DNA of 64,000 nt from Hyphomicrobiales bacterium. GTDB taxonomy: Bacteria > Pseudomonadota > Alphaproteobacteria > Rhizobiales > JAJFHB01. Below, piece after piece: positions 57,519-64,000 of this stretch. Every line of letters begins with the position of its first letter. Position 1 is the first letter of the stretch. Position numbers and translations under genes: made by a program. The notes under the pieces are model-generated. The model searched no databases, was not told where the DNA came from, and saw nothing but the letters and a program-made list of their open reading frames with translations. Location: assembly GCA_021775755.1 (NCBI GenBank), contig JAJFHE010000048.1:31230-95229 (forward strand). Reading direction: 5' to 3'.

Positions 57519-58751
57519 TCAGATCATGGCGATGATGTCGATTTCAATCACCATGTCCTCATAGGCGAGATAGGGAGCCGGCACGCCGGTCGATGCCGGA
57601 CCGGGTGCATTCGGGAAGTTCGAGAACCGGATTTCAGCGTTTTCTTTCAGCTGATCGGTGCCCGCAGAGCCCGAGTAGAAAGCGTTGATCTTCACGACAT
57701 TGTCGAAGCCCAGGCCCAGTTCGGCCAGCACCTTGCCGATGTTCTGCATGGCGATCCCGGTTTGCGCTGTCATGTCGCCCGGCTCCAGCACGCCGCCATC
57801 GGGCGACAGGGCGACCTGGCCGCCGAGAAACACCAGATCGCCACAGGCAATGCCATGGCGGTAGGGCAAATGAACGGGCCAGTCCCAGTGGCCCGAGGGC
57901 CAGACATGACGGCGCGTCATGCGTGAACCGTCCAGCCCCCGCATGGCGATGACATCGTTGCGCAGCATGACACCCTTTGGCCACAGCACCGGCACGGAGA
58001 TACCGGTCGCGGCGGGACCAGGCTCATTGTAGAACGCAGCGCGGGTGAGTGCCGGAGCGCTCCATTCCTCCGCGGTGCCCGGCTCGACGTTGAAGACGTT
58101 CGTCTTGACGGCATCCTGAAGATCACCGCCCAACTGGCGCAGAAGCCCGTCGATCTTCGGCAGCACGATGCTGCTTTGTGCGGTCAGGCTGCCGGCACCC
58201 GATAGCACGCCGTCCGCATCTTCGGCCGTGATGGCGCTGGTGAACAGCATTTCGCCGCAGCGCAGCGCTTGCGAGAACGGCGGCGGCAGCGATGAGCAGG
58301 ACGGATCGAACGCCGCCGTGCGCGCCAGCCGTTCGCCATTCTGTCCGCGCATGGCGATCCCTTCGATCTCGATCTCCATGCCGGGGAACGCAAGCGCCGG
58401 GATCGGCACGAGAGTAACAACGGGCCCCGGACATGACTGCGCACCAAGACACTGTGCCAGGGCCTCCAGAACGGCATGTTCATCGACGGAACCGTCCGAC
58501 ACATAATACGCCGTAACCTTCACGAGATCGCAGAGCTGCGCCCCGCCCTCCTCCAGCACGCGCGCAATATGCGACATGGAGCGCTTGAGCTGAGCCATGA
58601 GATCGCCGGGGTTCTGCTGCACCGCTTTCGCATCGAGGTCGACCTGTCCGGCGATGAAGATCATCGGGCCGCAGCGCACGCCGTGGCTGTTGTTGACGTC
58701 CAGGCCGACCCACCAGTGGTCATTTGGACTGAGTGCGGAACGCGGCAGCAT
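57519..58751 (-). CDS. Triple-domain RidA/YjgF-family protein
   Basis: Three RidA-like domains in tandem in one 410-aa chain. Each has the same order: a strand like (I/V)-F-(I/L)-(A/G)-G-Q-V or M-L-F-T-S-A-I, a helix with V-L-E-E-G or L-A-E-L-G, a V-V-K-(I/V) or A-V-K-T strand, then F-x-N-x-P-G-P-A-x-T-G and an I-E-I-x-x-I-A-M end. They span about residues 20-140, 155-285 and 300-410. The Arg that RidA uses for enamine/imine deamination is not at the expected place in any copy. ATG 58751 is chosen, eight bases past the agmatinase-gene stop. A role in handling reactive enamine/imine or ureido intermediates of this operon is plausible. Confidence 0.82.
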   Translation of the reverse strand: MLPRSALSPNDHWWVGLDVNNSHGVRCGPMIFIAGQVDLDAKAVQQNPGDLMAQLKRSMSHIARVLEEGGAQLCDLVKVTAYYVSDGSVDEHAVLEALAQCLGAQSCPGPVVTLVPIPALAFPGMEIEIEGIAMRGQNGERLARTAAFDPSCSSLPPPFSQALRCGEMLFTSAITAEDADGVLSGAGSLTAQSSIVLPKIDGLLRQLGGDLQDAVKTNVFNVEPGTAEEWSAPALTRAAFYNEPGPAATGISVPVLWPKGVMLRNDVIAMRGLDGSRMTRRHVWPSGHWDWPVHLPYRHGIACGDLVFLGGQVALSPDGGVLEPGDMTAQTGIAMQNIGKVLAELGLGFDNVVKINAFYSGSAGTDQLKENAEIRFSNFPNAPGPASTGVPAPYLAYEDMVIEIDIIAMI

Positions 58752-58759
58752 GGCAGGCC

Positions 58760-59716
58760 TCAAGCGCCGCGGCGGCGGTCGATTGAATCGGCGATGACGC
58801 AGAGCATTTCCCACATCAGATTGGCAGCCGAGATGGCCGTGTGACCGCTTGGATCGAGCGGCGGGGCAACCTCGCAGATATCCGCCCCGACCAGATGCTT
58901 GCCCCGGAGCGAGCGGATGATGACCTGGCAATCGCGCACCGATAGTCCGCCCGGCTCCGGCACGCCTGTACCGATGGCGAACGCCGGATCGAGACCGTCG
59001 ATGTCGAAGCTTATGTAAACCGGGCCGTCGCCGGTCACCCGGTCTATTTCCCTGATGACTTCGGCGCGGCCGAGATCTTCATATTCATCAATGGTGATGC
59101 ACCGCATGCCCTGATCGAGACCCCACTGATAGTCGCCGTCGCCAAAGCGGCTGCCGCGCAATCCGATTTGTACCGTGCGCTTTGGATCGACGAGGCCCTC
59201 CTCGACGCCGCGGCGGAAGGTTGTCGCGTGGTTGACTTTGGTGCCGCAAAGCTCATCCAGCGTGTCGGCATGGGCATCGAACTGTACGACACCGACAGGG
59301 GCACCCTTGGCGATGGCGCGGAAGATCGGCAGCGGCACCGTATGGTCGCCGCCAACGGCAATCGGTATGGCACCGGCGCCATGTATCGTGTGAAAGAACT
59401 CCTCGATCATCGCAATGCTCGCAACCGCATCGACCGGATTGACCGGCGTATCGCCGATATCGGCGACATTGCAGATGTCGTAGGGGCGCAGTCCCGTGGT
59501 CTGGTGAACCTGACGGATGAGGCGCGACATTTCACGCACCTGCGCAGGGCCGTGGCGGGCGCCGGAGCGGAAATTGACGCCGAGATCGAACGGCACACCG
59601 ACCAAAGCGATATCGATTTCATCGCTGATGTCGTGGCGTTTCGTGCGCATGAAGGTCGCGATGTCGGCGAACCGGGGCACCACGGAAGCATCGACCGGCT
59701 TGAACTTCTCATTCAT
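58760..59716 (-). CDS. Agmatinase/ureohydrolase family protein
   Basis: A manganese-dependent ureohydrolase that removes urea from a guanidino compound, 318 aa. Metal ligands are complete: G-G-D-H-T-V near residue 121, D-A-H-A-D-T near 146 and S-F-D-I-D-G-L-D-P near 228. ATG 59716 is preferred, as GGAG lies seven bases upstream; the first ATG at 59731 would include that site. Related enzymes act on agmatine, guanidinobutyrate, guanidinopropionate or formiminoglutamate. Neighbouring carbamoylase, aminotransferase and amidase genes make an omega-guanidino acid or amide a good guess. Confidence 0.9.
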   Translation of the reverse strand: MNEKFKPVDASVVPRFADIATFMRTKRHDISDEIDIALVGVPFDLGVNFRSGARHGPAQVREMSRLIRQVHQTTGLRPYDICNVADIGDTPVNPVDAVASIAMIEEFFHTIHGAGAIPIAVGGDHTVPLPIFRAIAKGAPVGVVQFDAHADTLDELCGTKVNHATTFRRGVEEGLVDPKRTVQIGLRGSRFGDGDYQWGLDQGMRCITIDEYEDLGRAEVIREIDRVTGDGPVYISFDIDGLDPAFAIGTGVPEPGGLSVRDCQVIIRSLRGKHLVGADICEVAPPLDPSGHTAISAANLMWEMLCVIADSIDRRRGA

Positions 59717-59737
59717 CGTTTGACTCCACATTTATGT

Positions 59738-60541
59738 CTAAACATCTGATTTCATTGGGCTGCCAACAGTCAGATGGGTCCCGCCATCGATCACCAGCAG
59801 AATACCGGTTACGGCACGCGCCGATGTCGTGAGCCAGTGCACCGCATCGCCGACATCGTCGGCGGTGGTGTCTCGTTTGAGAGGTGAAATCTCAGCAACG
59901 CTCGCCCGAAACGCTTCTACCGAGGCGTCGTCTGGATGCTGCTGGCGGGCCCAGTCCGTCGTGACATAGCCCGGGCACACCGCGTTGACCCGGATCTTCG
60001 GCGCAAGCGTGCGGGCAAGCCCAAGTGTCAACGTATTGAGCGCGCCCTTCGACGCCGCATAGGCAATCGACGAACCGATGCCGGAAATGCCGGAATGCGA
60101 TGAGACATTGACGATGGACGCCCTGTCGGAGCGTTCAAGTTCGGCGCGCGCGGCACGGCTCATGAACCATGCCCCACCGAGATTGACGGAAAAGATATCC
60201 TGGAAGTCCTCCGCCTCGAGACCGCCGAGATCGTCCGCATCGACGAATTTGGTAACGCCGGCATTGTTCACAAGAGCATCGAGTCGACCCCAGAGGTCCA
60301 CCGTCCGGGCGACTAGCACGCGGCAGTCGCCATCGGACGCAACATCCCCGGCAATGGCTTGTGCCGCCGCACCTTCGGCCTCACAGGCAGCCACTGTTGC
60401 GGCAGCACCATCGCTGTTTGAGTTGTAGTTCACGGCAACATCGTAGCCCGCGCGGGCGAGGTGAACGGCGCAGGCTGCGCCGATGCCGCTCGCAGCGCCC
60501 GTGACGACCGCAACCGGCCTCTCCGCGGGCAATCCGGTCAT
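59738..60541 (-). CDS. Short-chain dehydrogenase/reductase
   Basis: A 267-aa SDR of the classical type. The NAD(P) site is V-T-G-A-A-S-G-I-G near residue 13, N-N-A-G at 92-95, catalytic Ser near 148, and Y161-x-x-x-K165 (Y-A-A-S-K). It probably interconverts an alcohol and a carbonyl derived from the aminotransferase product. It overlaps the aminotransferase stop by four bases and precedes the ureohydrolase by 21 bases. Confidence 0.93.
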   Translation of the reverse strand: MTGLPAERPVAVVTGAASGIGAACAVHLARAGYDVAVNYNSNSDGAAATVAACEAEGAAAQAIAGDVASDGDCRVLVARTVDLWGRLDALVNNAGVTKFVDADDLGGLEAEDFQDIFSVNLGGAWFMSRAARAELERSDRASIVNVSSHSGISGIGSSIAYAASKGALNTLTLGLARTLAPKIRVNAVCPGYVTTDWARQQHPDDASVEAFRASVAEISPLKRDTTADDVGDAVHWLTTSARAVTGILLVIDGGTHLTVGSPMKSDV

Positions 60542-61947
60542 CCGATTTTCGCGCCGAGCCGCACGGCTTCATCCATGAAGTCTTTCACCGCGGCGCCGAA
60601 GCCCGCGACCATTTCGTCAACCTGCTCCATCGTCGTTATGAGCGGCGGCGAGCTCATGAGAGCATCACCGAAACGGCCGTTATTGGTGCGGCGGCCATAG
60701 ATCGTAAGGCCGTGGTCGAAGGCGATGCGGCGGATGCGGTCGGGAGCGGAAATCTCTCCGGAAAAACTCCGCTTGGTCACCGGGTCGGCGACGATCTCGG
60801 TTCCGAGCAGCAAGCCTCTTCCGCGCACATCGCCAATGACAGGACACTCATCGGCAAGGCCCATAAGCTGTTGCTGCAGGTAGGCGCCGACGCGTGCGGC
60901 GTTGCCGATCAGGTCGCGCTCAAGTGTCTCCTGCAGAGCCGCAAGACCGATTGCACAGCTCAAGGGATTGGCAGCCGCCGTATGGCCATAGGGATATCCG
61001 GTCAAGCGCGCCAGTTCATCGACCATCGACGCCGGCGCCAGCATGATGCCAAGTGGTGTGTAACCGGCGCCAATGCCCTTGGCGAGAACGACAAGATCCG
61101 GTTTGCCATCGGGCGTATGGGCGGAGGCAAGAAAACTGCCGGTGCGCCCGGCGCCGGCCATGACTTCGTCGGCGATCATCAAAATACCATGCGCGTTGCA
61201 GGTCTGGCGGATGCTTTTCAGAAAACGGTTCGACAGAACATTCGCGCCCGACGCGACGCCGCCGACGGGTTCGAAGATAAAGGCCAGCACTTTCTCGGGC
61301 CCGACGCGATCGAGCGTTTCTGCAAAATCGGCAAGGATGCGATCCTCGTTCTCTTCCTGCGTCATGCCCTCGGGCGGACGGTAGGTGAGCGGCGCGTCTA
61401 TTTTCTCCGACACGACGGTCATGTCGCGGAAAACCTCGATCGGAACCTCGTCGCCGCCGAGGCCGAGCGTGGAAATCAGACCGCCGTGATAGGACGGCAT
61501 CAGGCTCACCATGCGCGTGCGGTTCAACTCGCCGCGGGCATAGGCCCACTGGCGCGAGAATTTCACGGCCGTATCGATCGCTTCCGAGCCGCCGGAGACA
61601 AAGAACGCGCGCTCGTATCCGGGGCCCGCAACCTGCGCCAGCGCATCGGCAAGGTCGATGTTCTCGTTTGTGCGCGCGACGCGGCTCTGGGCAAAGCAGA
61701 GCTTCTCGGCCTGTTCCTTTATCGCTTCGATAACGCGGCGGTTGTTGTGGCCAAGATTGCTGGCGACGGGGCCGGAGGAGAAATCGATAAAGCGGTTGCC
61801 GGCCTCATCGAAGAGATAGATGTCATCGCCCCGCACGATGCGCGGCAGCGGCCAGTCCGGATCTTCCTTGGCGAAGATGTCCTGCGGACCGCCGGGTCCG
61901 GGCCAGGAGCTGTCGTGCGTCTCGAGGGCGTTGTGGTGCAGGCTCAT
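60538..61947 (-). CDS. Class III PLP aminotransferase
   Basis: A 469-aa omega-type aminotransferase. The cofactor site is recognisable by D-E-V-M-A-G-A-G-R-T-G near residue 250 and the PLP Lys in V-L-A-K-G-I-G-A-G-Y near 280; S-G-G-S-E-A-I-D-T near 117 binds the phosphate. ATG 61947 overlaps the carbamoylase stop by four bases; the longer frame to 62001 lies within that gene. Likely donors are beta-alanine, GABA or other omega-amino acids released by the adjacent hydrolases. Confidence 0.92.
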   Translation of the reverse strand: MSLHHNALETHDSSWPGPGGPQDIFAKEDPDWPLPRIVRGDDIYLFDEAGNRFIDFSSGPVASNLGHNNRRVIEAIKEQAEKLCFAQSRVARTNENIDLADALAQVAGPGYERAFFVSGGSEAIDTAVKFSRQWAYARGELNRTRMVSLMPSYHGGLISTLGLGGDEVPIEVFRDMTVVSEKIDAPLTYRPPEGMTQEENEDRILADFAETLDRVGPEKVLAFIFEPVGGVASGANVLSNRFLKSIRQTCNAHGILMIADEVMAGAGRTGSFLASAHTPDGKPDLVVLAKGIGAGYTPLGIMLAPASMVDELARLTGYPYGHTAAANPLSCAIGLAALQETLERDLIGNAARVGAYLQQQLMGLADECPVIGDVRGRGLLLGTEIVADPVTKRSFSGEISAPDRIRRIAFDHGLTIYGRRTNNGRFGDALMSSPPLITTMEQVDEMVAGFGAAVKDFMDEAVRLGAKIG

Positions 61948-63194
61948 GCGGGAAACTCCAGGTCGTCCGTCATGTTGGCGGCACCGAGTACCGCCTGACA
62001 CATGACATTGCAGCCGGCTTCGCAGTCTTCAGGCGTCGCGCTTTCCAGCTCGTTGTGGCTGATGCCGTTTTCGCACGGGATGAAGACCATGGTCGTGGGG
62101 ATCACCTTGGCCATATGGCAGGCATCGTGGCCGGCGCCCGAGACGATGTCCATGTGGCCGACGCCGAGAGTTTCAGCCGCCGAACGCACATAGCCGACAA
62201 GAGTGGGGTGAAACGGCACGCGCGCAATGGTCACGGTGGGAACGAGTTCGAATTCGAGCTTGTTCGCTTTGGCAATCTCCGGCACGCGCGCCTCAAAGCG
62301 CGCGGTCATCTCAGCCAGCGCCTCTTCGGTTTCGTGGCGGAAGTCGACGGTCATGTCGACGATGCCCGGAATGACGTTGGGGGACGCGGGAAACGGCGTG
62401 ATACAGCCGACGGTGCCGCGGCCGCCGTCAATGGATTGGGCAATCTCGCGGATCGCGAGCACCGCTTCCGATGCCCCGACCAGCGCGTCGCGCCGCGAGG
62501 CCATGGGCGTCGGTCCGGCATGGGCCTCAAGACCGGTGAATTTCAGATTGTACCACTGCTGCGTGAACGCGCCTGTGACGACGCCGACTTGAAGTTCGTT
62601 TTCTTCCAAAATCGGGCCTTGCTCGATATAGGCTTCGAAATAGCTGTGGACCGGGTAGGACCACAGATCGACCGTTCCCTTGTAGCCAATCTGGTCGAGG
62701 CCGGATTCCGCGGTGCCGTCGGGCGTTGCCATGGCGTAGGCGTCCTCCAGCGGCAAGGCGCCTGTATACACTTCCGAGCCGATCATCGGCTTGAGAATCG
62801 CGCCTTCCTCGTTGGTCCAGTTGACGACCTCGATGGGGCGTTCGGTCTCAATGCCGGCATCATTCAGGCAGCGCAGGATCTCAAGGCCCGCAAGCACACC
62901 ATAGGCGCCGTCGTATTTTCCGCCGGTCGGCTGGCTGTCGAGGTGGCTGCCGACCATGACCGGGGCGAGATCGGGGTTACGTCCGGCGCGGCGGCCGAAC
63001 ATGTTGCCGAACTTGTCGACGCTGACGGAAAGCCCCGCCCCTTCGCACCATTTGGTGAAGAGATTGCGGGCCTGGCGGTCTTCTTCGGTAAAGGAAATAC
63101 GGCAGACGCCGCCCTTCGGCGTCGCTCCGAATTCGGCCATCTCCATGAGAGACGACCATAACCTGCCGCCGTCGATCCTGATATTGTCGTGCAT
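61944..63194 (-). CDS. Zn-dependent N-carbamoyl-amino-acid hydrolase/allantoate amidohydrolase family
   Basis: An M20-fold amidohydrolase of 416 aa that cleaves ureido groups (N-carbamoyl amino acids, beta-ureidopropionate or allantoate). The bimetal site shows G-S-H-L-D-S-Q-P near residue 81, G-K-Y-D-G-A-Y-G near 91, E-E-G-A near 127 and H-x-D-type C-terminal His (I-S-H-N-E-L) near 381. The start ATG 63194 gives the family's usual N-terminus. First gene of the six-gene operon. It is distant from the purine genes, and allantoate is already served by alc, so a beta-ureido acid or carbamoyl amino acid is more likely. Confidence 0.9.
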   Translation of the reverse strand: MHDNIRIDGGRLWSSLMEMAEFGATPKGGVCRISFTEEDRQARNLFTKWCEGAGLSVSVDKFGNMFGRRAGRNPDLAPVMVGSHLDSQPTGGKYDGAYGVLAGLEILRCLNDAGIETERPIEVVNWTNEEGAILKPMIGSEVYTGALPLEDAYAMATPDGTAESGLDQIGYKGTVDLWSYPVHSYFEAYIEQGPILEENELQVGVVTGAFTQQWYNLKFTGLEAHAGPTPMASRRDALVGASEAVLAIREIAQSIDGGRGTVGCITPFPASPNVIPGIVDMTVDFRHETEEALAEMTARFEARVPEIAKANKLEFELVPTVTIARVPFHPTLVGYVRSAAETLGVGHMDIVSGAGHDACHMAKVIPTTMVFIPCENGISHNELESATPEDCEAGCNVMCQAVLGAANMTDDLEFPA

Positions 63195-63514
63195 TGTCGT
63201 CTTATCCCGTTCCCTCTGGTCAGCCCGCATCCACAAGCCCACATCCACAAGCCCGCGATGCTATTGCCCCACCGATGCGCTGTCCACACGCATCGGTGCG
63301 TGCAGGTGGCGTTATTTTGCCGCCACCCCTTTGGGGGTAGTGACACGCAGGAACCGCGAGTTTCGACAGGATCGAACAGCCGGACCAGGTGCACCAAAGG
63401 GGACCCTTTCGCCCGAGGCAGGGCGGTGAGAATGGGGTGTACAGCGGACGTTTTGCGGAAGCGGCTGGAGAGAGCAAAAAATGACCCACTCCGGACTTTG
63501 AGCCAGACCAGAAA
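63195..63514. other. Intergenic region, no gene seen
   Basis: The 320 bases between the carbamoylase start and the cupin stop should hold the promoter of the six-gene operon. A small hairpin ACCCC-TTT-GGGGT lies near 63325-63338. Overlapping short frames have no conserved features. I see no RNA gene or riboswitch that I can support. Confidence 0.45.
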
Positions 63515-63877
63515 TCAGTATTTGTGTTTCAGTGGCGCGCCTTTTTTCGCAAGCAGATCGACCAGTGTTTTCGCTGGAACATGACTGATGTTTCTTACTT
63601 GCATTGCCTCTCCGGCAAGCACATGGATTACCGCTCCCCGTTTGTAGCCCGTTGTTTTGTAGCCTACTCTTACTGCGACTTCCCCCTCCAGAACATAGAG
63701 AACGTCATGCCCGGAGTGGCGATGTGGGTCCGTCGTACTTCCAGGTGGAAAATCGTCGATCCACATGAGCATTTTGTACCCATCGATCTCACTGAGTTCG
63801 GTACTTGGAAAATTGTCGGCAGTAGCAGGCTGAGCGAGCCTCGCCGATACGACGAAAACTAATACCAAGGGCGGCAA
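63515..63877 (-). CDS. Exported single-domain cupin, N-terminus possibly truncated
   Basis: A cupin of about 120 aa. The metal-binding motif P-H-R-H-S-G-H-D-V-L-Y-V-L-E-G-E is intact near residue 51, and the second motif contains R-N-I-S-H-V-P near 96. The N-terminus is hydrophobic (L-V-L-V-F-V-V-S-A-R-L-A-Q-P-A-T-A) like a signal peptide, but no ATG is available; only TTG 63877 opens the frame, three bases after an in-frame TAA. A palindromic repeat begins 17 bases further upstream. The natural start may therefore have been displaced. Confidence 0.68.
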   Translation of the reverse strand: MPPLVLVFVVSARLAQPATADNFPSTELSEIDGYKMLMWIDDFPPGSTTDPHRHSGHDVLYVLEGEVAVRVGYKTTGYKRGAVIHVLAGEAMQVRNISHVPAKTLVDLLAKKGAPLKHKY

Positions 63878-63893
63878 TTATTGACCCGTTTCA

Positions 63894-63988
63894 CCGGGAT
63901 GATTTTACCCTCCGGCAAGGCGCGTACTGCGCCGCGGTACAGGTACCGTAAGCAGTACGCAACGCTGCGGGAGGGCAAAAGCACCCGG
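63894..63988. repeat. Long imperfect palindrome, about 95 bases
   Basis: Arms 63894-63940 and 63943-63988 are inverted copies with several mismatches: both contain CCGGG, TTTT-x-CCCTCC, GCGTACTGC and CGGTAC, meeting at GGTAC-AG-GTACC. Such a hairpin resembles an intergenic mosaic or MITE-like repeat, or the edge of a larger mobile element continuing beyond the window. Confidence 0.65.
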
Positions 63989-64000
63989 CCTGCGGTGGGC

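Noticed and set aside
60712..61998. 428-codon plus-strand open frame opposite the aminotransferase gene
   Set aside because: Same reasoning: the aminotransferase is certain, and the opposite frame shows no motif or ribosome site.
1..64000. CRISPR arrays, tRNA or rRNA genes, replication origin
   Set aside because: I found no regularly spaced repeats, cloverleaf or rRNA-like segments and no cluster of DnaA-box-like sites while reading the window.

Overview
The window is about 62% GC, densely packed with short or overlapping gene junctions, and looks like chromosome of an alphaproteobacterium, most likely a Hyphomicrobiales-type heterotroph. Supporting traits are a membrane urate oxidase PuuD, NifS/XdhC-assisted xanthine dehydrogenase, Tad pilus genes of the cpa type, and a perfect FNR/FixK box. 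I saw no tRNA, rRNA, CRISPR array or complete transposon. The organism assignment is inference.

Layout. (1) 1-3617, plus strand: the end of hutF, hutH and an acyl-CoA ligase (histidine catabolism). (2) 3641-6944, minus: a Lon-like protease with a universal stress protein. (3) 7059-28080: a purine catabolic region in two long minus-strand units. One is puuD, an allD-like dehydrogenase, puuE, alc, allA. The other is uraH, xdhA, xdhB, xdhC, guaD, an ABC nucleoside-type importer, then a cysteine desulfurase. A LysR gene and uraD are divergent from these. Together they encode guanine -> xanthine -> urate -> 5-hydroxyisourate -> OHCU -> allantoin -> allantoate -> ureidoglycolate -> glyoxylate. A similar operator-like element lies in both divergent promoter regions. 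(4) 12879-15759: a methyltransferase, a small membrane protein, an FNR-box-controlled stress protein and a secreted protein sit between the two purine units. (5) 28085-31372: a CitE-like lyase and a di-heme oxidoreductase/imelysin pair.

(6) 31595-40102: a poorly described cluster: M19-dipeptidase-like protein lacking metal ligands, a 578-aa unknown, a DUF3726-like protein, a QueG/reductive-dehalogenase-like Fe-S protein, a FAD amine oxidase, a cupin, a TetR regulator and a frameshifted trimethylamine methyltransferase (MttB) homologue. The content suggests quaternary or methylated amine metabolism. (7) 40129-44165: a partial Tad pilus locus (cpaB, cpaC, small lipoprotein, tadD-like). A 264-bp MITE has inserted in frame just after the start codon of the small lipoprotein gene.

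(8) 44413-63194: nitrogen-compound catabolism. It holds hydantoinase A/B genes, an orphan molybdenum hydroxylase large subunit with an alpha/beta hydrolase, a CaiB-type CoA-transferase, an orphan Tat-exported solute-binding protein, an M20 peptidase, and a six-gene minus-strand operon (carbamoylase, aminotransferase, SDR, agmatinase-type ureohydrolase, triple-RidA protein, amidase). (9) 63515-64000: a cupin whose start may have been removed by an adjacent palindromic repeat.
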